Below, piece by piece: positions 36,471-49,034 of a DNA stretch of 64,000 nucleotides (position 1 is its first letter; each line of letters starts with the position of its first letter). Below the pieces are notes generated by a model, which was not told where the DNA came from, searched no databases, and was given only the letters and a program-made list of their open reading frames with translations. Made by a program: the position numbers and the translations under genes. The stretch spans positions 29,541,001-29,605,000 of the forward strand of contig NC_068564.1 in NCBI RefSeq assembly GCF_022201045.2, in the 5' to 3' direction. The DNA comes from Citrus sinensis. Taxonomy: Eukaryota; Streptophyta; Magnoliopsida; Sapindales; Rutaceae.

Positions 36471-37233
36471 AAATGGTGTTTTTTCGGTTCGCGTTCTGGG
36501 TTTTCGGGTTATGGCCCCCTGCAACGGGTTAGAAATTATTGCTAAAGGCCCTGGTCCATCTTGGAAAACTGGGAGTTGAACAAACTTGGTGAATGGTTGT
36601 GAATTTTATGAAGGCAGTCCAGAATTTGGAGTGGCCACTGGCCAATGAAGCGAGATATATTTATGTGCTTGTAAAATTAATGGAATAGAATGGCATTACC
36701 AGTTTTAAGATATTTGCTTTCAAAATTGTGCAATTGAGTTAACTTTAGAATTTGCTGTTGGTGGTTAGTTTAAATTTTGTTTTAACATTGTTCAGCAAAA
36801 TCATTTTTATTGATTGAGCAAATAATTAGAATGTGGATGGCCACGATGGGAATTATTTACGGAAAAGCTGAAAGAAAAGACGTCGCTCTGTGGTTGCAGA
36901 TTTTTTTTTGAAAATACGGCCTGCCAATTCCATTATTCACATCCCCAATAATTAATTAGTTGTCGGTCCGCTGATTTGAATTATCGATGTTGAAGGGTTG
37001 CAGCATCAAGGATAGGGATGCAGTGCGATTATTGAAAATAAATGTTTGGTTGTATCCGGCCTAGCATTATCGATTCCTCCATAAATCAAATTAAGGTTGA
37101 CAATTTGACATTAGATCCAAGAAAGAAAAAAAAAAGGTTAAAATTATTCCAAAATTTGCAACACATATACTCCGGTATATACTGGTAAAATGGCATGTTG
37201 ACAAAGCTTCCAGATGAAGCTAGGGTTTAACTA
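36471..37233. other. Convergent spacer between subtilase and G-gamma genes
   Basis: Holds the 3' UTRs of two convergently transcribed genes, with stop codons 763 bases apart. No other feature. Confidence 0.6.
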
Positions 37234-39011
37234 CTAGAAGAATAGAGAGCATGGGTTACAGGTGCAACAGTTCCTTTTACAGCTGCAGTTAAGGCAGTTA
37301 CTTTTACAGCTGCAATGAAGGGGCACTTTTGGACATTTAAGACTAGGGCATTTCCATTGGCAACAACAAGAGCAATCCAGGCAAGATGGAAGCCGGAAAA
37401 TGCAACAACAATCTCTGCTGCACGAAACTTTTCTACAGCACCGTGATCGTGGGCACGATTTTGGACACGACCAACACCAGCACTTGGGTATTGAACAGCA
37501 AGTACACGGACGGCAACAACATATACTGCAGTCACTACAGTCACAGCAGCGTGGTAATTCTATATGAATCGAGCATTTAGAATAACAGCAACAGCAAATC
37601 CAAGAAAGCCAAGAGAAGTTAAAACAGGGTGTTCCACTGCACAACAAAGGAAACGTTAGATATCAAGTCTTTTGTCATTGAATGACTAGTCCTTTACTAG
37701 TGCATTTCAATTCGATACGAAATACATGACAGTAGAAGAAATAAATGATACCATAGCCACTTCCAAAAGCGGCATGACCTTCGATTCTTCCGATTTCTGC
37801 TTACAAGAGAGAAAATGTAAGGATTCTAACCTCCCTCTAAAACTAGACCAAAAAAAAAATGACAAGTGGGTGGCTGCTTTCTTACACAGGTATTAGAGGA
37901 TCTGACTTTGCCACCACAAAATCAGCAACCCTGAAAATTTTCAATTTGGTATATTATAACTCTGATAAAATTGCAAGAATACTTCAGTTCAGAATGAAAA
38001 GAACTGTAAATATGATGCTCTGCTAGGCAATTGCAGGACTTAACATACTCTTTGCAGCTTCTGGAAGCAGGATGAAAGCGATCAACTGTTTTCAGTTCCT
38101 CCTGCACAAAGCAAAAATTGTTATTGATATCTTACCATTCCAAACTATGCTTTCAAAAGACCAATCTGAACTAACTATTGAATCAACCGTTCTGTAAAAA
38201 AATAAAAAAAAAACATAAATTGTGTAGAGCCACTGAGTTTTGTCCATCAGGTTGCTCTAATTTCTAACACATTTATGCGCATCATATGAACAATGGTTAA
38301 TAGAGTTGTTCATACTTCATACACTATGCCTGCATCAATCATTCTAAATTTCCCAAAACCCATTCTCCAAATTTTTCCCACCGTCCAAACAGTGGAATCA
38401 ATTAATACGCCGCACAGACCTGAAGTTGCTAGTTAGTTGGACTTGAGCGGTCAGTACCAATGACAAATAACTATCATCTAACAATTTAAATTCCTCGCCA
38501 ATATATGTCAATTATCGGTTATGCCTTTTTCAGGCAAAGGCTACCAATCCATAAATGAACAATTAAACTAAATGAAAATATTTGTGCTATAGCTACTCTT
38601 CTGCACTCCGTGATGTTCGTAAGAATATATCACTCAAAATTCATGCCTCGAAACTCTTATCGAGTATCAACTAATCATGATACAAAAAGTTAAAACAGAG
38701 TAAAAATAAGTTGAAAAGGAAAAGAAAACTTTCCACTTGCAACACTTCAGAATTCAGATTACCATTTTTAACTCCTACAACTTCTGACTGCTCAGTAATC
38801 ACAAGAGTGTGTGTAACTATTTCTGTTGATAAAAAAATATAATAATAAAAAAATAACAACCCACCTCAAGAAAACTAATCTCTCTCTCAAGCACCTGAAC
38901 CTTGGCCAGTTCCCGGCGCTTGCCATACAAATCCGGATACTCAGGCGGGGATTTGGGACACGGCGGCGGAAGTGAAGGCACTGAAGAAGAGGACCCAGAA
39001 TGAGCAGCCAT
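37234..39011 (-). CDS. GG3: Type-C heterotrimeric G-protein gamma subunit (AGG3/GS3/DEP1 type)
   Basis: Five exons on the minus strand: 39011-38865, 38101-38049, 37930-37886, 37796-37752 and 37636-37234, giving 230 residues. The G-gamma-like coiled domain lies at about 27-66, including YGKRRELAKVQVLEREISFL and EELKTVDRFHPASRSCKE, followed by VADFVVAKSDPLIP, where DPLIP is the plant equivalent of the gamma DPLL motif. Then comes SCRFWKWLCGTPCFNFSW and a tail of about 130 residues with roughly 40 cysteines. The tail ends SLFF with no CaaX box. Type-C subunits bind G-beta (AGB1) at the plasma membrane and control organ and seed size, and in rice GS3 and DEP1 are grain-size loci. Full tail length here argues for the long, tail-bearing form. 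Arabidopsis AGG3 is slightly longer (251 residues). Confidence 0.93.
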
Positions 39012-41893
39012 TACCAGAAACTTGAACTTTTCCGGTCGATGGCAGTGAAAAACGTTGAGTATTCACTCAAAAACACACACTTGTTTCAGGAAAAGAAAAA
39101 AAAAGTGGGGGGGGAAAGGAACCGCAAAACCAAAATAAGACTGAGAAACAATACTGGTATATAGGCAAAAATAGCACAAGTAGACTTGCAGCAATGCGGT
39201 ACTGGACAAAGGAGAAGCGGGCAAGTAATGTTAGGTGTGATGCTAATACGAAAAGATTGTTGCACTGGGCAGTGGCAGAGGCAGTAATTAGTGCTTCTGA
39301 CAAGGATAATTACTGACTGAGAAAATAATGGAAGAGGGGCTCGGGGTAGGCCTCTGCCTCTGCAGGAGATGAAACACTAGAGTAGAAAAAATTTTAAAAT
39401 CCCTCTTAGATACGTCAATTACATAATAAATAAATAATATTATAATATGTTTATTTACATTAAACGACCAACATATAATTGGTGGTTTTTTTTTTCTAAA
39501 TTAACTAAATATAGATATTTAATTAATTAACTATATTATCTCTAATATATTATATAATTTCTTAAAAAAAAAAAACAGGGCAGAGCAAATGTAACGTAAT
39601 GATATTAAGATGACATTTATAGTGCGTGGTTAATTGTTGGTGCAGGGATTAAATAGGTGATTAAATAGTAATAATGAGGATAAAAAGAGTGTCATTATTG
39701 TGTCACAGACCGTGCGTGGTGAAGAGAGATCTGATCTTTTTCTAGACACAACCTTTGTGCATGGTAATAATGATGATAGTAATAATATTGGTAAAGACGG
39801 CTGGAAAAAGCCTGCAGTATGTTCTCTTTGTACGAACACCCTGTTCAGCTAAAATAAGCAAAGAGATTGATCCGAGTTTTCATCAGCTTTGTTTCACACA
39901 CAACGCATAAACTGTAGATTCTGTTCTTGCATTTGGTTTTGGTTAATTGTGGGTGGGTGGCAGAGGCAAGAGACGCGAAAAGCACGATGCAGTAACTCAG
40001 ATGGGCACGTGACGGCTGCGTAGGAAAGATAAAAGATTTGTGTGTCTTTGATTTTCTCAACTACAACAGCATACATAAGAATCAAACAAGCCCTGACTTT
40101 GAGAACGTTGAAAAAAAAGAAAAAAAAAATGGCCTCTATTCACCTACTGGGTAAATTCTAAGTTGTGCTGAACCCCTTTTCAAAAGATTTGCATGATTAC
40201 ATGCCCCATATCTGCCTTTGAATTTGAACCGGTGAGGGAACAAAAGGCAAAAAAAATCGTCGTCGAGAATCGGGGTTACTGTTCTGCCACTTGACTCGTT
40301 GGACATATTAATTATTATTTTAGACGCTTGAGCATACGATGTAATGACCAAATTTACTGCTTAATAGAAACTGTCTGTTGGGATTAAAGAATGATAATTA
40401 TCTCATTACCGCACGGAACTTGTGGGTATAATCTAAAATTTTTACTTAAGCAGGAAGGAAAGGATTGTGTTATGAATGTAAAACACACAATAATTGTGTT
40501 TACGTACGGGTCTCGAGCAGGCAGAAACTGAGAAAATCAGAGTCAGATTGAAATCCACGCGCACTCGAGCGGCGTGAGCTCGGATCTCTATGTGTTTTTT
40601 GGGTCCCAATTTTCCCCCAAGGGCCCCACGTTGAGAGGACAAGTCATCGCAACTTCGATGTATTCCCGCTCTTTCCAACGTACAAACTGCAAAAAATAAA
40701 ATAAAAATGAGGAAGGTAAAACACGAGCGTAGGAAAGTGACGTGTCAAGTCCGTGGAGCAGGTTAGAAATTAAATGGGAGGAAAGGTTAACGTGAGCCGG
40801 TGTGCGTACTATATAATATCTAAGTTGCGAAGTCGAGAGGTATGGGCAATCATCCTCGCTTTCCAATCGGCCATGATGACTTTACGTGTACAAAGTTACA
40901 CGTGCCCTGTGCTGCAGTGACGCTTATTCGGTAATGTCCTGAATCCGAATCAGCTGATTCTTTCCGGCCCCATCATTACAAATGGATCGACTTTGGCCCA
41001 AGTATCTGATGGTTCGATTCTAGGACTTTGGGTCACAGATTACCGCTCATGGCCCAAATCCAGTATCAGAAATGTAAAACCTTCGTGCTATATATAGTTT
41101 ACACTTTACACCTTACACAACGGGTATTTCAAAGAGTATTATTATTGCATCAACAAGCAATGTCTGCTTAACTAGCTTTACTGTTTGCCACGTGGCTTGA
41201 TTAACATCTATTACAATAAAAAATGGGATCACAGATACGTGTACTGGTGTACATGAACTTTGGAGTTTCCCAAACGTTAGTCGTGATGAAGTTGAAGATA
41301 TAGCTAGTAATATTCCACGGCTATTGAAAATTTGAAATCGTGCTGAGACTCCTCTTTTCAATAATGCAACCTTATTTTGTATCCAAAATATTCTCTTTCT
41401 GGTCATACAGCTGCCCAATTTTTCAAAAAAGCTCACAATCACAAAAGCTCTTTTTGAAAATAACCCATGGTCGCTCAAAGAAAAGAAACGTGATGAAGCT
41501 CGAAGCTTTGCCCATGCATCTCCACGCTATCATTTAATTGGTTAAGATTGGAGCGTGTGAAAATGGAAATCATCATCTTCAACAAGTAAACGCAACATAT
41601 TCTTCCACCTTATTCCAGCATATTTACATAGTCAAAAGTCGGCCAAACTTTGAACCACAATGCATAGCATGTAAGCAAACCCATCTTATAATTCATCAAA
41701 CTTCAATTTGTTTTCTCCATATTGTTGCTTGGGCTAACTTTACTTCTTTGTATTATTGTGTATGTGTATATATATACGTGTGTGTGTGTGTGTGTGTGGC
41801 ATGTGGATGGGTAGTTTCATTGAAGCCAACTTAAAAGAGAGTTCATTCTATTACATATACACGAATTACGGTTTGATCAGATCATATCATCAA
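39012..41893. other. Spacer between G-gamma and LURP-one-related genes (divergent)
   Basis: A 2.9-kb divergent intergenic region holding both promoters. It includes a GC-richer part near 40500-41100 and a (GT)n run near 41778-41798. Open frames here (for example minus 40588-40866) have no domain. Confidence 0.5.
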
Positions 41894-43208
41894 ATGAGTA
41901 CAAAGGCGAATGTGATTATGACGCCGATCATAAGTAAGATATACTGCTCTTCATCTCAGACGTTGCTTGTGGTTAGGAGGAGGCCACACGTAGTCAATGG
42001 AGGAGGATTTGTGGTAACAGATTGCAGCCAAAAGATCATTTTCAGGGTTGACGGCTGCGGTGTTCTTGGTACAAAAGGGGAGCTGGTTGTTAGACATGCT
42101 GATGGAGATGCCGTCGTTCTCATCCGTCGCAAGGTAATCGTCTACTCTTATTATTATAATCATATCATACTATAGACAGTGGCGAGGCCATAATTTGGGT
42201 TCATAATGGAGAAACCATGCAGAAACTTGACGAGGAATGACATACAACTGAAACATTGGGGGGCGGGGCCAAAACATGTACAAAATAAACGTAAATATTT
42301 CTAGAATTTCATTAAAAGTCTTCTATCTTTGCATGCTCTACGTAATTCGGATTTTGATCGTAGATGCATTTAGTTAAATTAATATCGGTGAATAGAGGTT
42401 TTGTGCTGATTAATTATCTTTCAAAAGCTTCATTCATATTCACGGCTGACTGGATTTTGGATATGCTTTATTCGTTAATGCACGTCACCGGGTAAATATG
42501 TACATGCGCAAGGAATTTCTTGCAAAGTTATTACGTGACAGAATCAATCTACAATTAATTATTACTTCAAGCAAATAACTTTCGATTACCACGTACGTTG
42601 ATAAAATATAAATATATAACATATGAATTTCGTCCGTATCAATTAGACAACTTAATTCGCTGGTTGAATTTCAATTTCAGGGAGGGGTGGTTGAGGCCCT
42701 CAGCATTCATAAAAAATGGAAGGGTTACGCTTTTGACTATCAAGGATCTAAGAAGTTAGTGTTTACCTTAAAAGAACCACCCAGCAGTTCATGTTTAGTG
42801 AGGAACAGTTCCATAAGAATCTCCACTGAAACTACAGCCAGAAGCAGCAACTTTGAGGTCAAAGGTTACTTCCCAGATAGAGACTGCATCATTGTTGATC
42901 CCAGTGGCAACATTGTAGCTCAGGTATACAATCAAGTCCACGTTCTAAAAGTTGTAGAAATTGCTTTATTTTTATTCGTTTAAAAAGAAAGCAAAAGTAT
43001 GCTAAAGCTGCAGTGTTCGTTTTGCTTTTGATCACATAGTGATGATTCCGTTTAAATATGATAGATTGGAGTGAAGAAAGAAATACAAGACTTGATGGAA
43101 AGCAAGGATCTGTATCACATAGTGGTGAAACCGGGGATAGATCAGGCCTTTGTTGTTGGGGTCATTGCCACTCTCGACTATATTTATGGCGAATCTACTA
43201 GGTGCTGA
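41894..43208 (+). CDS. LURP-one-related (LOR, DUF567) protein
   Basis: Three exons: 41894-42133, 42681-42923 and 43065-43208, all phase 0, giving 208 residues. The domain is a tubby-like beta barrel related to phospholipid scramblases. It starts LLVVRRRPHVVNGGGFVVTD and goes on with IIFRVDGCGVLGTKGELVVRHADGDAVVLIRRK. The last exon encodes the buried C-terminal helix (YHIVVKPGIDQAFVVGVIAT). In Arabidopsis LURP1 is needed for basal resistance to Hyaloperonospora, while most LOR paralogs have no known function. I place this in the LOR6/At5g20640-like group on the basis of context. An in-frame upstream ATG at 41756 lacks domain support; the 41894 ATG gives the expected length. Confidence 0.93.
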
Positions 43209-45413
43209 TCAATCAGAACTTTTACCAACTAATGTCATTGAAACTATGTAAAATCATGGGAAAATTGCGTCCCCTTCAAGCTGTGTTAAATTTAATTATG
43301 GGTTTTTTTTTCTTCTTCCGTTGTTTATATATGTGTCAAGCTTGATGATGTATTGTATCTCTTTTGTACATGTATTATATACTGTCAATGAATTGAAGCA
43401 GTGAAAGCTCGAGAATGATAAATTTTGTGCAAGTCTTGAGTGACGCCCAATGAATGGTCTCTGCCGTTGATCGCTTCGTGTAACAAGAGTGTGTCGAAAT
43501 TTTAAAGACATCTTTTTGCCTGTGCAATTATATATTTTTAAAATTTAATTGTTTGTTCCTTTTACAACTGATTACACTCTTTGTATTTTGCTGACAAATC
43601 AGCCTGGAATTAATGATGAAATGCTTTCGTCTAGCTGAATCATTAGCTAAGACTTCCCCTTGCATGACTTAGGGGCCATTTGTTTTTTTTTTTTTTTTTT
43701 ACTTAATCATTAAATTGATTTAATTTTAATCAGTTAAATCATAAATTTATTTATTTTTTTAATTTAATAAAAAATTTCAGCCATTAAATCATTAAGTTAT
43801 TAAACTAATTTTTTTTTAACTTTTTACTTAATCTAAAAAGTCTAAATGATATCATTAAAATATATTCTCTAAAATATCCATATCTAATTAATTAATTTCC
43901 ATCTTTATTTAAATAAAATTTAATAATTAGCACTATTACCCATCTCTATATAACTTGTGATAATGTATATGGTAAACTATTATATTATTATTATTTTCAT
44001 CTTTTTATTTTCTTCAAATTAACATTATTTATCTTCAAAACTTTTTATGAATATTTTTCATATAAAAACACCATAAAGTATAATAAAATTGGTTAACATA
44101 TATAATATAGAATATTAAAGAGTTGTATTTAATCGAATATTATTTATGTTATGATAATATATTATTTTATTTATATTATTTAAGATGTTTATTATTTATT
44201 TAACATTTATAATTTGTAAGGGCATAAATGTAAAAATATTAGTTTTTAGATTTTTTAAGCTAAAAAAACAACTTAATATTTATTTTTAGCGAGTATAAGT
44301 ATTTATTTTTAGCGATTTAGACCCAAAAAAAAAAACATATCATTCATATTCAAATATTTAATTTTATTCAGAATTCAGACTAATTTAGGTTTATTCAGAT
44401 TTTAGAGAGAAAAAAAAAGGCCACCTTACTCATTTTGAATTTGGATTATTAAAATTAAGATTTCATGATAAATATTATTTTTTTAAATAACTATCGGTTT
44501 CAATATTATAAAATACTATATAAGAAACTTAGATTTGCTCTAAATCCTAACCGCTACACTTTTAAGTCTTTTTCTGTATTGACCTGGATTATGGATTTAG
44601 CATATGGGTGAACGGGTTGGGCTGACCTCTCTTTTAAACTTTTATGGGCTCTCTTCTTGCCGCGCAACAATACTCAAATGGCAAAGAGGATCGAATTAGC
44701 TGCAATTAACCATTTATATAAGCAATAATATTAAACGCTTTCCTTAGTTTAGTCTTTTTAAAAAAAAAAAAACAATTATTTATGCAGACTTTTTGTTAAT
44801 AGATCTTTTAACAAAAAAAAAAAATTAATTGTTTGGTTGTCAATGAAATCTTTTATAAAAATTATAAAATTAATTGAATAAGCAAGTTAAAATTATATTA
44901 TGCAAAGAATGAAATAAGATTGTCACGTAAGTAAAAAGAATATTTTAAATATTTTAACATTTTAAAAACCCTTTTCAATCTCTCAAAAATCTAAAATTTG
45001 AGTTTTTGTTAATAGAGTTGTAAAGACAAAATAACTTATTTAATTTTTAAAAGCTCTACTAAGAAAACAACCAAATAAAAAAAAAATTGAAAAGAGATTA
45101 TCAGATTAAATAAGCACTTATGATCATTAGATAAACTACACTACATTGGCACTAAAATTGATTAGATATTTTTGGGGAATGGTGATTGGTTCCCTTTCAA
45201 ATTATGAATCTAACAAAAGTAATGCGTTTCAAAATTTATTTTGTTAGGACCAATGCTAGTTTGACAAAATAAAAAAATAAAAAATCTTACAAAATTTTGA
45301 TAAAAACCAAAAAAGATAAAAACGCATCGTTTTTCTTAAAATCGAAATAAGGGACAAATTAAAACAATGGCACAGTGAGATAGATTCAGTCTTCTTTAGG
45401 GAAGTTCTACAAG
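43209..45413. other. Intergenic AT-rich DNA with a possible MITE
   Basis: 3' UTR of the LOR gene, then very AT-rich sequence. From about 43670 a ggggccatttgttttttttt end resembles plant hAT MITEs, but I could not find the partner end or a target duplication. No gene seen. Confidence 0.45.
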
Positions 45414-46251
45414 TTGCCAGATGAGCTTGGCAATTTAGCCCGACTTGATTTTTGGCTCGATTGACCCGACTCTAATGTTTAGGGCTTTGGCCCGAATTTT
45501 CAAGTTTAAGGTCGGGTTAGGGCTAAGATTTTAAGGCCCGAACAAATTTAGGGTTAGGGTAGGGCTTAATGCCGGACCGACCCGACCCGACCCTATTTAA
45601 AAAAAAAAAAAACTAACACAAATTAACACACGCACACAATATCACACATTGTGTATTTTTAATTTAATTGCATTGTATTTTTATTTGTATAAGACATGAG
45701 TTTTTTTTTTTTTATGTTGTGTTGTTGAATTGAATTGTATATGACTAAAATGGTTGTGAAATTATATTGTGTGTTTTTAATTTAATTGCATTGTATTTTT
45801 ATTTATATAAGACATGAGTTTTTTATTTTTTATTTTTTATGTTGGGTTCTTGAATTAAATTATGTATGGGTAAAATAGTTGTGAAATTACATTGTGTGTT
45901 TTTCATATTGGATTTTGAAATTGATTTGTGTGTGGGATTGAAATAGTTGTGGAATTGGCTGAAATAGTTGTGGAAAGTGGATTAGATTGTGTTTGAAATG
46001 GTTGAGTAATTACCGAATTGATTGAAATGGTGATGGAAAATAAGAATTAAATTTTGGGGTTAATTATTTCGGTAGGGTTGGGTTGAGCCCGACCCGATGT
46101 TAGCCCAATTCGGGCCGGGCTCAGCCCGACCCTAACTAAATAGTATTCAGGCCTTTTTAGGGGGTTGGGTTTTAAATTTTTTTTGATCGGGTCGGATAGA
46201 GCTTGGCCAAACCCGAGCCCGACCCGACATTTTACCATCCTCATTGCCAGA
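45414..46251. mobile_element. hAT-like non-autonomous element, 822 bases
   Basis: The element 45422-46243 is flanked by an exact 8-base duplication ttgccaga (45414-45421, 46244-46251). Ends are tgagcttggcaattta and, complemented, tgaggatggtaaaatg. Gcccgacccgac-type blocks sit inside both ends as inverted sequence. The core has about 2.5 tandem copies of a roughly 120-base unit (attgtgt.tttta starts at 45648, 45766 and 45890). The minus-strand open frame at 46047-46244 lies in the TIR region and is not a gene. Confidence 0.8.
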
Positions 46252-46546
46252 TGATGAATTGAAAGTCAAATTCATCACAGTGGCTTTCGCTTTTTGAACA
46301 GGAAACATAACTTTTCATGTAGACGAGAAAACGAAGGATGGACCATTTCCGTGAAGGGATCCTTAACGAAACCCAGTCCACTGGTCCAAAACAATAAAAA
46401 TTAAAAAATTAATTTTCCAAAAGAATTCATGCCACTGGACCACTCAGGACAGCAGCACCCCATTGAAATGTTCAGTCACTGAAGTTCAGTCCATGTGTCA
46501 AATGAAAATAATAATAATAATAATGAGTAATGTTTTATTTAAGTAA

Positions 46547-46875
46547 AAATGTCCGAGTTTTGTTTGTTTTTTTTTAAGAGAACTATTGTTTATAATATTT
46601 ACACCATATAAATTACTGAGATCTGTTTACATCAATTCTAATATGGTAACGCTCAGATTTTTAACCCTCTCAAATATTTGAGGAACGCCCAACTCTCATT
46701 CTAAGAGAAAGAATGTCTTCACTCAAGCTTTGAAACTCTAAAGAAGAACATTTAAATTAAACCCCCGCAATGCGTCTGCGGGGGCTCGAACCACTTCCCT
46801 CACAATTGTGAGGGAGTGGCTCTAGCCACTCGGGCAGTCGGGTTAAGCCCAAGTGGTTAAATGTCCGAGTTTTGT
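46547..46875 (-). mobile_element. tRNA-derived SINE, 295 bases, with 17-base target duplication
   Basis: The element 46564-46858 lies between exact copies of aaatgtccgagttttgt (46547-46563, 46859-46875). On the minus strand its head has A box gagtggctagagcc and B box ggttcgagcccc, and its poly-A tail is the poly-T at 46567-46575. Its body phrase gaagacattctttctct and final cctcaaatatttgagagggt match the SINEs at 13.0 and 16.1 kb. The exact long duplication suggests a young insertion. Confidence 0.92.
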
Positions 46876-47359
46876 AGATCTTCGTATTTTAACAAATTAT
46901 AGGGGGGTATATTTGATAAACGTAGCTCGTGACCCGACCCAATATTAACCGAGACCCAACGGGTCGATTATTCTCTTCTCCTCCTTCAAACAAGTTCTAC
47001 TACACTCCCCTCCTTAATTCAGTTTCTCTTGACATCATTTATTAATATTTCGTTTTCATTTGTTTTCACTTCAGTGCTATTATTATTATTTTTATGCTTA
47101 ATCTGAGTATTCGGAATAAAAAGTCCCTCCGCAAATGCCGAGGAGCTCATGTTATGGCTTCTTGCGATTTTTAGTTATTAATTTTACGCTAGAGAAAATT
47201 TGTAGCATAAGCTTTGTACTTTAAGTGCGATATGCTGTCTCTTCTTTTCCATTTGTCTTCCTTAACTATTGGTAGCTGGTTGCTTTTATCGCTACTCTAT
47301 TGGGTACGCTCGTAGAGTGTGGATACATATTTTGCAAAGGTAACATTTACCTTAACTTC

Positions 47360-47390
<31 letters not shown>

Positions 47391-48605
47391 TTGGCATTTC
47401 TTTTATTTTTATTGACACATGCAGAGAATTCCCAATGTAATCAGCTTGTTTCTGCACTAAGTTATTAATTTACATGTTATCTGTACGTAAATAAATTGAT
47501 GGCTGTTATGGGTCTTTTATTATTCATTTCAATGCTTTATTTATTTATTTATTTTCAATTACGAGTCTATGAGTTGGGCAAGTGCGAGTCAAGGGTTGTT
47601 GGGGGTGGACCGAGTCTTGTGGGAAGACTTAATTTTTCCTTTTTCTTTGGGATTTGATCAATAAATTAGTTGCAGTTTGTACTTGATTATTATTTATAAG
47701 CCATGTAATACATGAATAAGGATTATGCAGTTATTTGATATTTAACTCACTTGAGTTGCTGAGGTCAAGGTTCCTCCATTAACCTTAAACCTTTAGTTTC
47801 AATTCTCTACATCATAGGTTCCAACAAAAATAAAAGATCCAATCCCCAGTACGTGCCCAATGGCTGACTATCTATTATTTTAAGTCAGTTTAAAAGACTG
47901 TTAACATTTATCTTACAATGAAAATAAAGTGCTTCCTTTACTAAATTAATGAAAAAAGACCATCTAAATGTTTGATGACTGCGTTATATGGCTTAATAAT
48001 CTACATGCATGTAATTTGTAACATTTTCAAATTTAAATTATAAAACCTGATTTTAATGACTAAGTAAATTTTTTTTTTATTGGCTGATTTGATTCTTTTA
48101 TACTGTTACATTTAGAGTATGACAAATTTTCATGTAAAATTATACTAAACATACACGGATTTCTTTAGATATATTAACAGGTAATATCCTTAAAATCGAT
48201 ACATATCGGATATCTTATGATACTGTCCATAGAATGTGAAAGTGGAGTCGAATAGCTTTTTGGGTAATTGCATATCATTACCATAGTTTAGATACTTTAG
48301 CCAAAAAAAAAAAAATCCAAACTTTAGTTTATATACAAATTAGAGATGCATCGGCTAAGAAAGAGTAAAAATTGGCAGGTGAAGCTGCCTCAACAATGTG
48401 GCGGCCCCCCACCCATACAACAATACAAAAAAATAAAATAAAATAAGCTTTCTGTCTTCTTGACTCTTTTAAAGTCAAAACTGATTTCGACGTGGTGGAC
48501 TAACAGGCGTTTTCACTTTTCACTCTCTATCTGCTTGAGATTCAGATTTTTTATTCTTTTATTTTTTTCGTTTGCATTATATTTTTTATGTTTCTTCTTG
48601 GTTTG
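46876..48605. other. Intergenic DNA with an exon-like relic
   Basis: At about 47276-47340 a stretch preceded by a splice-acceptor-like ttggtag and followed by a donor-like ag|gtaac reads LVAFIATLLGTLVECGYIF, a membrane-span-like peptide. No adjoining exons were found. The rest is AT-rich with (TTA)n near 47362-47391. Confidence 0.35.
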
Positions 48606-49034
48606 GTCAGAATTAGGGTTGGTAATGGGACGGGATGGGATGTGATTTACCAATCCCAGTCCCATCCCGTATATAAAAATATGATGAAAAAACGTCTTAA
48701 TTCCGTCCTTATATTTTTTTTAGGACAAAAATATGTCTAAATCCCATTCCAAAAGAGATGAGATCCTGCGGGATCCCATCCAAATTAGAAAAATTTTCAT
48801 TCTTAATTGGTAATGAGACGAGATGGGACGAAATTTATTAATCCCACTCCCGTCCTGCATATGTAATTGGGATAAAAAAATGTCTCAATTCTGTCCTTAA
48901 ATTTTTTTATGAGACAAAAATATGTCTTAATCCCGTCTTAAATGAGATAAAATCCCACAGAATCCTGTCCCAAATGAAATGGGGTCCTACAAAATTCCAT
49001 CCCATTGAGAAAAATTGCCATCCCTAATCAGAAT
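48606..49034. mobile_element. hAT-like MITE, 413 bases
   Basis: The element 48614-49026 begins tagggttggtaatgggac and, complemented, begins tagggatggcaatttttc at the other end. It is bounded by gtcagaat and atcagaat (7 of 8). Internally it repeats cgggatgggat-like blocks and tcccatcc-like inverted blocks. Non-coding. Confidence 0.75.

Noticed and set aside
37227-37544. Alternative 105-codon minus frame in G-gamma exon 5
   Set aside because: The Cys-rich frame continues the spliced G-gamma protein; the other frame is Ala/Val-rich by frameshift of the same DNA.
41538-42175. Longer LOR start at 41756 or a separate gene at 41538-41834
   Set aside because: The upstream part translates a (GT)n/TATA microsatellite region and has no similarity to the domain; the 41894 ATG matches family length.
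46047-46244. 65-codon minus-strand frame
   Set aside because: Lies inside the inverted-repeat end of the hAT-like element at 45.4 kb.
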